Shown in pieces: positions 8,565-17,389 of a stretch of DNA of 35,290 bases (within the stretch, counting starts at the first letter, position 1; every line of letters starts with the position of its first letter). Source of the stretch: a virus. The notes under the pieces are model-generated. The model saw nothing but the letters and a program-made list of their open reading frames with translations. It searched no databases and was not told the DNA's origin. The stretch lies in the IMG/VR virus record IMGVR_UViG_3300005613_000217, positions 1-35,290 of that record. One strand, given 5' to 3'. The position numbers and the translations under genes were made by a program.

Positions 8565-8735
8565 ATGATTGATGAATACCAAGGTGTAGGCGGTTCTTAC
8601 GTCCTAGACCCCATCACCGGCACCCGCAAGCCCATCACCGAGGAACTGAACAATGGTCCTACTAACTCGCAAACGCCTGATTCTGGCGAAGACGGAAGCA
8701 ACCTACGGGACGGACTCAAGCCCCGCCGGAACTGA
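8565..8735 (+). CDS. Small overlapping protein with GGSYVLDP motif
   Basis: A 56-residue frame runs from ATG 8565 to TGA 8733-8735 and overlaps the tail tube gene start (8653) by 83 bp in another frame. Its N-terminus, MIDEYQGVGGSYVLDPITGT, resembles short phage proteins with a GGSYV-x-DP-x-TG-x-R motif that I recall from tail gene blocks. The C-terminal half is hydrophilic and rich in Gly, Asn and Arg, and probably disordered. No strong ribosome-binding site is visible. The function is unknown. It fills the otherwise empty gap between tail terminator and tail tube. Confidence 0.5.
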   Translation: MIDEYQGVGGSYVLDPITGTRKPITEELNNGPTNSQTPDSGEDGSNLRDGLKPRRN

Positions 8736-9813
8736 CGCCATTCTTGTGCGTGAGCTTGAAATTACGCCAATTGAGGCTGATGTTGTTAGCCGTGATTTAA
8801 TTCGGCCTTATCTAGGAGCAAGCGACCAGTTGCTAGCTAACACCCGCGTTAGTATTACGTTCCAGGTTGAGCTGGCAGGTTCTGGTACTGCTGCTACAGC
8901 ACCACGTTTTAGCAGCCTGTTGAAGGCGTGCGGAATGGCTGAGACCACAACTGCTGCTGCTATTACCGGCACCGCCCAGGCAGGCGCTGCGGGCAGCATT
9001 ACGCTTGCGGCTGGTGAAAGCTCCACAGATGATATTTATAACGGCATGATTATTACGATTACAGGCGGCACCGGTAGCGGTGATGTTGGCGTAATTACTG
9101 ATTATGTAGGCAGCACTAAAGTTGCAACAGTGCAAAAATCAACTGCAACATTTACGCCAGGTGCTTCTAGCACTTATAGCATTGCAGCAAACGTAGGCTA
9201 TAAGCCAGTTAGTGCAAGCTTTGATAGTGCATCAATTTACTTTAATAATGATGGCGTGTTGCACGTTATCACAGGTGCACGCGGTACATTTGTATTAAAT
9301 GCTGAAGTAGGCGAAATACCAACCATTGAATTTACAATGACTGGTATCTACAATGCGCCTACTGATACAGCCGCACCAGCTACTACATACACCAACCAAG
9401 CAACGCCTTTAATCTTTAAAGCTGGTAGCACTACCGCGTTTTCAATCTTGGGTTACAGCGGTTGCTTGATGTCGCTTGAATTTGATATGGCAAATGAAAT
9501 TATTTACCGGGAGCTGGTTGGTTGCGATAAATCAGTAATTATTACTAACCGTGCTGTTGAAGGCACTTGCATGATTGAAGCGCCAACAATTGCGCAAAAA
9601 GACTTCTTTACTATTGCCAACGATGATACCACCGGCATTTTAACCATGCTGCATGGTACGACTGCTGGCAACCGCGTTACGCTATTGGCGCCAAAGGTTG
9701 ACATTGGCAACCCTTCATACGAAGATAGCGATGGCATTCAAATGCTAAGCTTGCCATTTGCCGCGATTCCTACTAGCGCAGGCAATGACGAAGTTTCACT
9801 AACCTTTGCTTAA
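8653..9813 (+). CDS. Major tail protein (tail tube)
   Basis: The 386-residue protein starts MVLLTRKRLILAKTEATYGT, a very typical start of siphophage tail tube proteins, followed by PIEADVVSRDLIRPYLGAS. Inside, residues about 100-175 (AITGTAQAGAAGSITLAAGE to STYSIAANVGY) look like an inserted Ig-like or domain-type module, which makes the protein longer than minimal tube proteins. The end, IQMLSLPFAAIP, is again typical. It would polymerise as stacked hexamers to form the tube. It sits between the terminator and the tail assembly chaperones, as in lambda V. Confidence 0.82.
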   Translation: MVLLTRKRLILAKTEATYGTDSSPAGTDAILVRELEITPIEADVVSRDLIRPYLGASDQLLANTRVSITFQVELAGSGTAATAPRFSSLLKACGMAETTTAAAITGTAQAGAAGSITLAAGESSTDDIYNGMIITITGGTGSGDVGVITDYVGSTKVATVQKSTATFTPGASSTYSIAANVGYKPVSASFDSASIYFNNDGVLHVITGARGTFVLNAEVGEIPTIEFTMTGIYNAPTDTAAPATTYTNQATPLIFKAGSTTAFSILGYSGCLMSLEFDMANEIIYRELVGCDKSVIITNRAVEGTCMIEAPTIAQKDFFTIANDDTTGILTMLHGTTAGNRVTLLAPKVDIGNPSYEDSDGIQMLSLPFAAIPTSAGNDEVSLTFA

Positions 9814-9821
9814 ACCACCCA

Positions 9822-10193
9822 ATGGCATTTGTATTAAAGCAATCCAACACGTACACGTGGCCGATAGCATTAGTGTTGCCGGTTGATGGTGGCCGCCGCG
9901 ATAAGCACACCTTTGACGGTGAATTTAAGCGGTTGCCACAAACGCGGATTAATCAAATTGTAAGGTTAGCGCGTGCATCTGAACGTGGCCGCCTTAACGA
10001 TGATGAAGAATTGTTGGACCAAGATGCGGCTAAAGAGCTGCTTGCTGGATGGTCTGGCGTAGTAGATGATGACGGCAAGGAGATTCCATTTAGCGATAGT
10101 GCATTAGCGCAATTGCTAGAAATCCCAACAGTTGCTGGTCAAATTGTACGTGCTTGGTTTGAAAGCATTGATACGGCAAAACGAAAAAACTAA
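9822..10193 (+). CDS. Tail assembly chaperone, unshifted product (lambda G counterpart)
   Basis: The 123-residue protein lies between tail tube and tape measure genes, the place of lambda G. It contains a beta N-terminus (NTYTWPIALVLPVDGGRRDKH, FDGEFKRL) and helices ending with VAGQIVRAWFESIDTAKRKN, a common chaperone pattern. Its last codons are CGA AAA AAC then TAA, so A AAA AAC sits exactly in the slippery frame. A -1 shift there continues into the next frame. Such chaperones bind the tape measure during tail assembly and are usually not in the virion. Confidence 0.78.
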   Translation: MAFVLKQSNTYTWPIALVLPVDGGRRDKHTFDGEFKRLPQTRINQIVRLARASERGRLNDDEELLDQDAAKELLAGWSGVVDDDGKEIPFSDSALAQLLEIPTVAGQIVRAWFESIDTAKRKN

Positions 10194-10230
10194 TAGGCGC
10201 CGTTGATCATTGGTTTAAAGGTGACGGCGC
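10184..10230 (+). promoter_or_regulatory. Programmed -1 ribosomal frameshift signal
   Basis: The heptamer A AAA AAC (10184-10190) is in the correct frame and is followed at once by the stop TAA. After a 6-base spacer comes a perfect 7-bp stem, GCGCCGT at 10197-10203 with ACGGCGC at 10224-10230. Loop bases 10207-10212 (TCATTG) could also pair with CAATGA at 10234-10239. Slippery site, spacer and stem have standard dimensions. Confidence 0.82.
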
Positions 10231-10552
10231 TATCAATGACGAAGTGCTAGAAGATGCGCAATTATATGGCATTGAAATACCAAAACAAAATCTAGAACCT
10301 AAATTGTATGAAGTGTGGCGTGAACATAAAGCTTCATTGCTTATGTTTTTGCGTTGTCAAACGCAGTGGCGGATGGGACCATCTGGTGCAATCGGCCTAG
10401 ACTATGGGGTAGTGTTAGAGCTGTTCAAGCTCTATAATGTAAAAGATCGGCAAGTGGTCATGGAGGAAATCCAAATCATGGAAGCCAGAGCGCTTGAACT
10501 GCTTAACGAGCAGGCTACTAAAGATAGCAAACAGCAAAAGAGGAAAAAATAA
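10190..10552 (+). CDS. Frameshift-dependent T domain of the tail chaperone (DUF1799-like)
   Basis: The frame opens in the -1 register from the slippery site and encodes 120 residues, giving a 243-residue fusion with the upstream protein. The segment VWREHKASLLMFLRCQTQWRMGPSGAIGLDYGVV strongly resembles DUF1799, a family of phage proteins upstream of tape measure genes. A GTG at 10244 could start a separate 102-residue protein, but no ribosome-binding site is evident. The fusion model also matches lambda G/GT. The stop TAA overlaps the tape measure ATG as TAATG. Confidence 0.75.
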   Translation, partial: LIGAVDHWFKGDGAINDEVLEDAQLYGIEIPKQNLEPKLYEVWREHKASLLMFLRCQTQWRMGPSGAIGLDYGVVLELFKLYNVKDRQVVMEEIQIMEARALELLNEQATKDSKQQKRKK

Positions 10553-13500
10553 TGGCATTAAATTTACAATCTGCTATCAAAATTACGGCTGAAGTTGCAG
10601 GATTAGGAGACCTTGGCAAATTAGAGAAAGGAATTTTAGCCGCTGATAAAGCAGCCGGTTCATTAAAAGATGGATTAAAAAGTGTTGCTAGTTCAGATTT
10701 ATTTCAAGCTGCTGCTGTAGGTGCTGCGGCATTAGGTGCTGCAATGGTTATATCAGCCAAAGCTGCTATGGATTTTGATAGTGCTTTTGCTGATGTGCGC
10801 AAGGTTGTTGGCAATATTGATAGCAGTGGCTTAAAAGAAATGAGAAGCACAATATTGCAAATGAGTACAGAAATGCCAATTGCAGCAACAGAATTAGCCA
10901 AGATATTTGCAGCGGCTGGATCGGCTGGTATCGCAACTAAAGAAATTCAACAATTTGCAACTGATGTCACTAAAATTTCTGTTGCATTTGATATGACAGC
11001 AGAAGAAGCTGGCACGGCGATGGCTAAATTACGCACATCATTGGGGTTATCCCAAACTGAATTGGTAAGTTTAGCTGACGCAATGAATCATTTAAGTAAT
11101 AATACAGCATCAACAGCTAAGCAAATAACTGAGTTTGTTTTACGCACAGGTACTGTTGGCCAATCGGCTGGGCTAACAGCAGAACAAACAGCAGCTTTTG
11201 GTGCAGCAATGATTAGTGCAGGCGCTGATACTGAAGTAGCGGCTACTAGCTTTAACAATATGATTAAAGCATTAGCACGTGGCGAAAGCATGACAGAACG
11301 GCAAATGTCAGCTTTAAAAACATTGGGTTTAGTTACTGTAGATGTTGCGGAATATGAGCAAGAATTAACTAGAGCTGTTGAGCAGGAAAGCCGCGAACGT
11401 CTTGCTATTGCAGAAGCTGAAACTAATGCGCTTAGAAAAGAAATTGACCGACGTTATAGGGACCAACTGCAAGGAGTGACAGATGCATTTGAAGATGAAA
11501 CACAGGCATATCAAAAATCATTACGCGATAGAGATAAGCAACAAGTAAACGCATTGCAAAAACAACAAGATGCTGAAGTTGATGCTGCTAAGGCAAGAGC
11601 AGAAACTGTTGGCGTATCTGGTGAAGCTGAAGTTGAAAGAATAAAAGAATTTTACGAAAGAAGAATTGATGCATTGCGTGACAATACAGATGCAGAATTA
11701 AAGCAAAGATCACGCGCTGACCGTGACAGATTGCAAAGCATACAAGATAACATGAATGATGCAAAAGATGTTGAATTAAACGGTTTGAATGAACGCTTTG
11801 CGGCAGCTAAACAGCTAGAAGCAAAAAGATTAGAACAAGCAAAGATAACAGCTAAAGCAGCGGCTGCTGAATTATCAAAAGAAGTAAGTCAAACATTAGC
11901 TAAAAATTTGCAAACAGATGCAATTGGAACAATAACAGATGTTTTTAATAAGATTAGAGCATTACCAAGAGAACAACAAATTCCAGTAATATCAGATTTG
12001 TTTGGTGATGAAGCAAAAGCATTAATGCCACTGATTCAAAATCAAAAGCTGTTAGCCGATGCTTTAGTGCTGGTTGGTGATAAAAGCAAATATGCAGGCT
12101 CATCAACACAAGAATATTTAAACAGACTTAATACAACAGCCAACAGCTTAAAAATGGCTCAAAACCAATTAAATGTATTAGCTATAACTTTTGGCGAGAC
12201 GTTTGCGCCAGCCTTAATAGCTACAATGAAAGCATTAGCGCCAATAATTAAAGGCTTTACTTGGATGATAGAAAACGTGCCAGGGCTTGGGCCAATAATT
12301 GCTGGGCTAGGAACTGCTTTTATAGGCTTAGTTGCTATTGCGCCAGGTTTAGCATCGTTAGTATTTTTAATGAAAACATTTGGAATTACGCTTGGGGCGT
12401 TAAAAATTGGTGCAACTATTGCCGGGTCACTTGGCGCAATAATGCCCGCATTAGCTGGTTTAAGTGGCGTGTTTGCCACTATTTCCGGATGGCTTGGGGC
12501 CACAATTCCGGTAATAGCTGCTTTTGGCAGCGCATTAAGTGGGCTAGGAACTATTTTGGTTGGTATATTTACAGGCCCTGTTGGCTGGGCAGCATTACTA
12601 ATAGCAGCAGGCGTTGCTATTTATGCATTCCGAGACCAGGTTGGCACAGCAATTAATGCCATTGTTGAATTGTATAAGCAATTTTTTACAATGATATACG
12701 ATAATTTTATCAAGCCTTACATGGATGCTCATGCAGCATTAACACAATATATTGTTGATAATTTTATAACACCATTGCAAACTGCATTAACAGAGTTTGC
12801 TACAGCAGCATATGAATCTTTTAATACAACTTTTATAGAACCTTTAAAAACATTATTTACTAATGTTACTACATTTATAAACGAAAATTTTATAACACCA
12901 GTTAAGGATGCAATAAGTCAATTCGCAACAGCAGCCTACGAGTTTTTAAATACAAATTTTATAGAGCCAACCAAAAAAGTATTTACAGCAGTTACAACTT
13001 TTATAAGTGAAAAATTTGTCAAACCGGTGCAAGACACAATAAACAACATGATAAAAAATATTGCTACTGCATTTCAATCAGTTAAAGACGCTATCACAAG
13101 ACCATTTGAAGCTGCTATGCAAACTATGCGCGGTATTGTAAATAGTATTTTAAACGGTATTGGTAATGCTGTGCGAAGCGTTGTGAATGCTATTAATAAT
13201 GTAATTCAAGGCGCCAACCAAGCACTTGCAAATTTAGGTTTACCACAAATTAATTTTTTACCACAGCCAAACATACCACAATTTGCACAAGGCGGCGTAG
13301 TAAATGGGCCAACACTTGCAATGGTAGGTGAAGGCGGCGAACGTGAATACATTATTCCTGAATCCAAAATGGGTCGTGCTAGCGCTAATTATATGGCAGG
13401 CGCTCGCGGTGGTGCTGTGATACCGGCATTTGCTAATGGCGGTGTTGTAGGGTCATCCAGGACATTACAAGGGCGCAATACTGCAACCACCATTAAGCCG

Positions 13501-13656
13501 CAGATAAGCATTCAAACTGGGCCAGTAATGCAAATGGGTGGCACTAATTACGTTACGATGCAAGATCTAGGCCGTGCCGTACAAACAGGCGTAAGGCAAA
13601 CATTAAACATAATTCAAGGTGATATGAATATGCGCAACCAGATGGGGTTAACGTAA
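10552..13656 (+). CDS. Tape measure protein
   Basis: At 1034 residues this is the longest gene. It sets tail length and is ejected with DNA. Residues about 60-260 (FAAAGSAGIATKEIQQFATD, then GTAMAKLRTSLGL and FVLRTGTVGQSAGL) match the TP901-type tape measure core. Residues about 275-450 form a long, highly charged coiled coil. Hydrophobic stretches follow at about 570-705, likely membrane-active. Two 42-residue tandem repeats lie at about 737-820. If the usual ~1.5 angstrom per residue holds, the tail would be roughly 150 nm; that is an estimate. Base composition is clearly AT-richer than in the tail fibre gene. Confidence 0.93.
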   Translation: MALNLQSAIKITAEVAGLGDLGKLEKGILAADKAAGSLKDGLKSVASSDLFQAAAVGAAALGAAMVISAKAAMDFDSAFADVRKVVGNIDSSGLKEMRSTILQMSTEMPIAATELAKIFAAAGSAGIATKEIQQFATDVTKISVAFDMTAEEAGTAMAKLRTSLGLSQTELVSLADAMNHLSNNTASTAKQITEFVLRTGTVGQSAGLTAEQTAAFGAAMISAGADTEVAATSFNNMIKALARGESMTERQMSALKTLGLVTVDVAEYEQELTRAVEQESRERLAIAEAETNALRKEIDRRYRDQLQGVTDAFEDETQAYQKSLRDRDKQQVNALQKQQDAEVDAAKARAETVGVSGEAEVERIKEFYERRIDALRDNTDAELKQRSRADRDRLQSIQDNMNDAKDVELNGLNERFAAAKQLEAKRLEQAKITAKAAAAELSKEVSQTLAKNLQTDAIGTITDVFNKIRALPREQQIPVISDLFGDEAKALMPLIQNQKLLADALVLVGDKSKYAGSSTQEYLNRLNTTANSLKMAQNQLNVLAITFGETFAPALIATMKALAPIIKGFTWMIENVPGLGPIIAGLGTAFIGLVAIAPGLASLVFLMKTFGITLGALKIGATIAGSLGAIMPALAGLSGVFATISGWLGATIPVIAAFGSALSGLGTILVGIFTGPVGWAALLIAAGVAIYAFRDQVGTAINAIVELYKQFFTMIYDNFIKPYMDAHAALTQYIVDNFITPLQTALTEFATAAYESFNTTFIEPLKTLFTNVTTFINENFITPVKDAISQFATAAYEFLNTNFIEPTKKVFTAVTTFISEKFVKPVQDTINNMIKNIATAFQSVKDAITRPFEAAMQTMRGIVNSILNGIGNAVRSVVNAINNVIQGANQALANLGLPQINFLPQPNIPQFAQGGVVNGPTLAMVGEGGEREYIIPESKMGRASANYMAGARGGAVIPAFANGGVVGSSRTLQGRNTATTIKPQISIQTGPVMQMGGTNYVTMQDLGRAVQTGVRQTLNIIQGDMNMRNQMGLT
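12760..13011 (+). repeat. Two tandem 126-bp coding repeats in the tape measure gene
   Basis: The protein segment beginning NFITPLQTALTEFATAAYES recurs 42 residues later as NFITPVKDAISQFATAAYEF, and both copies contain FIEP and VTTFI at the same offsets. The DNA unit is 126 bp (12760-12885 and 12886-13011). A partial third unit may start at KFVKPVQD. Such units change tail length in multiples when gained or lost. Confidence 0.8.
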
Positions 13657-14162
13657 TGGCAGATTATGATATTATGAGCTTTATGGAATATTACACCGAT
13701 AGGGATACCGCAGTTGACCCTATAAGCGGGCTACGCATCCCAACAAAGCAATGGCAAAACTTTTATCAATTGCCGCAAACCTTAAGCGTTGACCCTGATG
13801 TTGGTGGTGAATACGTTTACCTGCCATTTGATATTAGTGGTTTTGGCTTGACGCAAGCAGCATCAGTAAATGATTTAAATGTATCAATTGGCGGTAGACA
13901 AGGCATTGTTGATACTACGGAAGAAGCAATGGAAAGCGATAATTTGATTATTGCATCACTTTATATCCAAGATGTTGGCTTTGATTCATTTGATGGTGCC
14001 AGCGCACAATTGATAAATCGCTTTATTGGTAGTATTGTTGGTGCTAGCCTTACGGATGAAACAGTGCAATGGACAGTAAATCCAGCAATAAATAAGCTAA
14101 AATCACAGGTGCCAACACGTAAGATAACAGCAGACATGTTGCTGCGGCAGATAGGGTCATGA
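13656..14162 (+). CDS. Minor tail protein following the tape measure
   Basis: The 168-residue protein has an acidic, aromatic N-terminus (DIMSFMEYYTDRDTAVDPIS), a beta-rich middle (VYLPFDISGFGLTQAASVND) and a C-terminus ending KITADMLLRQIGS. In siphophages the genes right after the tape measure code for distal tail and tip parts (lambda M, L, K), so a tail-tip or distal tail role is inferred. I recognise no specific family with certainty; DUF1833-type minor tail proteins are one possibility. It shares one base with the tape measure stop and overlaps the next start by ATGA. Confidence 0.65.
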   Translation: MADYDIMSFMEYYTDRDTAVDPISGLRIPTKQWQNFYQLPQTLSVDPDVGGEYVYLPFDISGFGLTQAASVNDLNVSIGGRQGIVDTTEEAMESDNLIIASLYIQDVGFDSFDGASAQLINRFIGSIVGASLTDETVQWTVNPAINKLKSQVPTRKITADMLLRQIGS

Positions 14163-14383
14163 CTGAAATTATAATTGGCTTTGATTTAAGTGTTACCTGT
14201 GCTAATGGCACAACACGCGATGGCGTAGTATTTAAAGTTATAGATAATATACCAATATATGAAACGCCAGAAAGTGAGTTATTAAAAGGCAGCACTAAGG
14301 TAATATCAACCCAAGGCGGTAATTTTATTGCTAATATGCAATTTATGATGGCTGCAATTTTTAAATATAAAAAGGAGGATTAG
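14159..14383 (+). CDS. Small tail-region protein
   Basis: This 74-residue protein (MTEIIIGFDLSVTCANGTTR, then DNIPIYETPESELL and a C-terminal NMQFMMAAIFKYKKED) has two beta-strand-like stretches and one amphipathic helix. It overlaps the previous gene by ATGA, and its last codons contain the AAAGGAGG ribosome-binding site (14371-14378) of the next gene, so translation is tightly linked. The function is unknown. Its place between a minor tail protein and the tip protein suggests a role in tail-tip assembly. Confidence 0.6.
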   Translation: MTEIIIGFDLSVTCANGTTRDGVVFKVIDNIPIYETPESELLKGSTKVISTQGGNFIANMQFMMAAIFKYKKED

Positions 14384-14385
14384 CC

Positions 14386-16512
14386 ATGTATTCACTGGCA
14401 TTAGCACCAAGAGATGCAGCTTTTAAAGAAGATATAATTGTAGAACTTAAACCAGTATTTGAGTCTGCCGCAGATATATTCTACGCAGCAAGGCAAGGGC
14501 GAAATGCCGTAATGCAATTAGCCGTCAATAACATGAAGGCGCATCAGTTTAATAATTTAGCAAGACAACATAATGAAAGGGTATTAGCAGCAAGAGCGCA
14601 AAAGAAATCACCTGTTGGCGAATCCGCAACTGCAAATGATAATTTGCCAACAAAAAGCAAGAAGCCACAACCTGATATTAGCAAACAGCAAACTGTAGCT
14701 TCAGCAGGTGATACTGTACCCATTATATTTTGCAAACGTGTTAACGATGCAGGCGGGACATGGATACAACCGCCAATGATTAAAACAGGCTCTAATAATT
14801 TTGTTGGCAGTTTTCTTTATGTAATTAGCCAAGGTGAAATGGCAAGTAGCCCAGTTAAACAATATGCATGGGTTGGCAATAGAAATATTAAATTTTTAGA
14901 AGACCAAACAATTACTTTAACTCATTACTACGAAACGGTCGCGACATTAGCAGCAGCAACTAATACATGCCCTATTACTGGCGGCAATATATATTGCGGG
15001 TTAAATACTTATAGTTATTTAGAACCAATAGCAAAAGTTGGGACTCAAACAACACGATTGCCAGACACATCTATATTATATGAAAAATTAGCTGTTATCA
15101 CTAGAGGTACTGGCGATGTTACCAATTCAATTATAAAAAGCGCATATTCAAATCTTACAGTTTATGACAATGCAACTGGTTCAGATGTTACTGCAACATG
15201 GCTTGCTAACGCAGGAATTACTAGTCCCGCGACAACGTTTATTGTTCAAAATCTAAATTTTTCTACTAATGTGCCATATGCTGTAGGTTCAATAGAATCA
15301 ATTCCTGGAGGGGGCGCATTTTTTCCACCAGACCCTACAGTATGGACGGATATAGGTTCAACTGGGCCAATTACATTAGTTTGGGAAAATTTTGTTCTTA
15401 TTAATCAATATAATCCAGCGTTACCAGCGAGCACTGGCACTCTTGACGGGACACAAGTTGAAATTTCTTTAAGCGAATATGCTGACCCTGATGCGCCACC
15501 TGGCACAGCAGATTATACTAATTTTGCTGATATTACATTTCTAGAAATTAACGGCGATATTTATGACCCACCAAGTCAAGGTAGTTACCCAACAACTACC
15601 AGGCAAATTTGTTTATATTATGAGAATGGCGTTAATGTAGACCTTTATAGTGGCGGTTTAGTTTTAGGCCAATATGCTGTAGGGCCAAGCAATCAATTTG
15701 TTGACTTTGCAATGCTATTATTTACGCAGTTAAAACGCGCTAATGGTAGTGCAACATTTGATATTGCAATGCCGATTGATGTAACTAATATGCAAGATTT
15801 GGCAGCATTTGCTGATGAGTATGGGTTGCATTTTAATGGGATGCTAGAGCAGTCTGTGAACGTAATTGACTATATATCTAGCACTGCACCGTTTTTCTTT
15901 TTATCATTTATTTCTAGTGGCGGCCAATATCAATTGCAGCCGCTGTTACCTTTAAACGGCAGCCAAGAAATTGATGAAACCGCTATAACACCTGTCATCG
16001 TATTTGATGAAGATAACATATTACCTGGCAGCTATAGCAAGGTGTATTTTAATTTAGATGAACGGCGCAATGTGCGCGTATCATTGCTATGGCGTGAAGC
16101 TGACCCATTGATTATTGGCATCCAAAGAACTACTAGTATTAGATACACTGCAACTGTTAGCGATGCGCCAATCGTTCAATACGATATGACTGATTTTTGC
16201 ACTAGCGCTGCTCATGCTACGATGTATGGCAAATATGAATTGGCAAGGCGTAAATATTCAACGCATAGTATATCATTGCAAACACCATTATTAACTACTG
16301 CATTAAAGCCAACTGATATTATTAAAGTACAACGTCAACGGGTTAACAGCCACGGTAATAACCGCACTGAAATAGACCATTACCAAGTTACTGATATTAA
16401 GCATGAAACCTTTGGTATCACGTCAATCACCGCTGAACACTTCCCGCTTGATGCAAATGATGTTAGCGTTATAAGTGATGAAATATTAAACGGTTCATTT
16501 GAGGTAATCTAA
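14386..16512 (+). CDS. Tail tip / central hub protein (lambda J-like position)
   Basis: The 708-residue protein has a strong ribosome-binding site (AAAGGAGG, seven bases before ATG 14386). The N-terminal ~110 residues are charged and helical with a disordered Lys/Pro/Gln-rich linker. Then comes a long beta-rich stretch. The C-terminal third includes ITPVIVFDEDNILPGSYSKV, VSLLWREADPL and YELARRKYSTHSISLQTPLL, followed by IDHYQVTDIKHETFGITSI; this is the pattern of baseplate-hub/tip proteins with phage tail-hub folds. It probably plugs the tube and carries fibres. Host recognition may lie here or in the following genes. Confidence 0.6.
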   Translation: MYSLALAPRDAAFKEDIIVELKPVFESAADIFYAARQGRNAVMQLAVNNMKAHQFNNLARQHNERVLAARAQKKSPVGESATANDNLPTKSKKPQPDISKQQTVASAGDTVPIIFCKRVNDAGGTWIQPPMIKTGSNNFVGSFLYVISQGEMASSPVKQYAWVGNRNIKFLEDQTITLTHYYETVATLAAATNTCPITGGNIYCGLNTYSYLEPIAKVGTQTTRLPDTSILYEKLAVITRGTGDVTNSIIKSAYSNLTVYDNATGSDVTATWLANAGITSPATTFIVQNLNFSTNVPYAVGSIESIPGGGAFFPPDPTVWTDIGSTGPITLVWENFVLINQYNPALPASTGTLDGTQVEISLSEYADPDAPPGTADYTNFADITFLEINGDIYDPPSQGSYPTTTRQICLYYENGVNVDLYSGGLVLGQYAVGPSNQFVDFAMLLFTQLKRANGSATFDIAMPIDVTNMQDLAAFADEYGLHFNGMLEQSVNVIDYISSTAPFFFLSFISSGGQYQLQPLLPLNGSQEIDETAITPVIVFDEDNILPGSYSKVYFNLDERRNVRVSLLWREADPLIIGIQRTTSIRYTATVSDAPIVQYDMTDFCTSAAHATMYGKYELARRKYSTHSISLQTPLLTTALKPTDIIKVQRQRVNSHGNNRTEIDHYQVTDIKHETFGITSITAEHFPLDANDVSVISDEILNGSFEVI

Positions 16513-16883
16513 TGGCAACCTTCCCTTCACTGACGCCAAACTCAAGGTCATTGGATTTAGGCAATTATCCGCAGGTTGTGCATGTTGCAGTTAGTGGCAT
16601 CAATCTAAGATTTTTGCAAGGTTCAAAACGTATTAATCAAATCCTAACACTTGGCTATTCTAATATTACTGAAACTGACTTGCAGTTAATTTATACGCAT
16701 TATGAAACGCAAGAAGGTACATTAGTGCCATTTGATTTACCAGCCGCAGTATGGGAAGGTTATGCGTCAGTGCCAATCAGTGCGGTAGATTATAATTGGC
16801 GTTATGCCGGTACCATAGCAGTTGATACTGGAGCGCCATTACGCTATAACGTAAGTGTACAGCTTGCAAGCGTGGTGTTATAA
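16512..16883 (+). CDS. Small tail protein, first of a tandem pair
   Basis: The 123-residue protein begins MATFPSLTPNSRSLDLGNYPQ and then shows short beta strands (INQILTLGYSNI, YASVPISAVDYNWRY, NVSVQLASVVL). The next gene begins with a closely similar MATFPALTPTTR...GNYPQ and has the same order of motifs, so the two are paralogues. Such paired small proteins are common near tail tips of cyanophages and other siphophages. A structural role at the tail tip or fibre base is inferred. It shares one base with the preceding stop. Confidence 0.65.
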   Translation: MATFPSLTPNSRSLDLGNYPQVVHVAVSGINLRFLQGSKRINQILTLGYSNITETDLQLIYTHYETQEGTLVPFDLPAAVWEGYASVPISAVDYNWRYAGTIAVDTGAPLRYNVSVQLASVVL

Positions 16884-16885
16884 CA

Positions 16886-17389
16886 ATGGCAACTTTCCCT
16901 GCATTAACGCCAACAACAAGGATATTTAGCCCAGGCAATTATCCGCAAACATACCAGCAAAGTATCGGCGGTACAGGCGCTGGCTTTAGACGTGGCGCAC
17001 TATCAATTGGCAAAACTTTAACTTTAACATTTGAGTATGTACTAGAAGCAGATGTAAATGCAATCAAGGCGCATTATTTTGACAGCTATGGCACCTATGA
17101 TATTTTCAATGTATCATCTACAGTATGGAGCGGGTATGTCACGCCGCCGGTAGATTTAAATGGCAATTATTTTTGGCGTTATGTATCGCAACCAGTTGTT
17201 ACGGATGTAACATGCAACCGGTTTACAGTTGAAGTGCAGCTTGAATCAGTACCAGCGCAAAGTAATGATTTAATTTATGCAGCCGGTTTAGCTAGTGCAA
17301 GCCCTGAGCGAACTTATATACTGGTAGCAGGTGCCGCAGCGGCAGCTCCTGCCCGCGATTATCTTATTTACGCTGGTGAAGCATCATGA
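16886..17389 (+). CDS. Small tail protein, second of a tandem pair
   Basis: This 167-residue paralogue of the previous protein keeps MATFP-LTP, GNYPQ, the ADVNAIKAHY helix (TDLQLIYTHY in its sister), the short WSGY/WEGY motif and the FWRY/NWRY motif. It has an extra ~40-residue tail with a repeated pattern (DLIYAAGLASASPERTYIL, then ARDYLIYAGEAS) ending in a small Ala-rich repeat that could mediate fibre attachment. It overlaps the fibre gene start by ATGA. A tail-tip structural role is inferred. Duplication with extension is the visible history. Confidence 0.65.
   Translation: MATFPALTPTTRIFSPGNYPQTYQQSIGGTGAGFRRGALSIGKTLTLTFEYVLEADVNAIKAHYFDSYGTYDIFNVSSTVWSGYVTPPVDLNGNYFWRYVSQPVVTDVTCNRFTVEVQLESVPAQSNDLIYAAGLASASPERTYILVAGAAAAAPARDYLIYAGEAS

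Noticed and set aside
10207-10239. Full H-type pseudoknot at the tail chaperone frameshift site
   Set aside because: The second pairing exists, but the loop lengths (about 10 bases before and 3 after the first stem's 3' strand) are not the usual geometry; only the simple stem is claimed.
12261-12656. 131-residue plus-strand frame inside the tape measure gene
   Set aside because: The composition is extreme (many Arg, Trp, Cys) and it lies in the hydrophobic part of the tape measure gene; it is a shadow frame.
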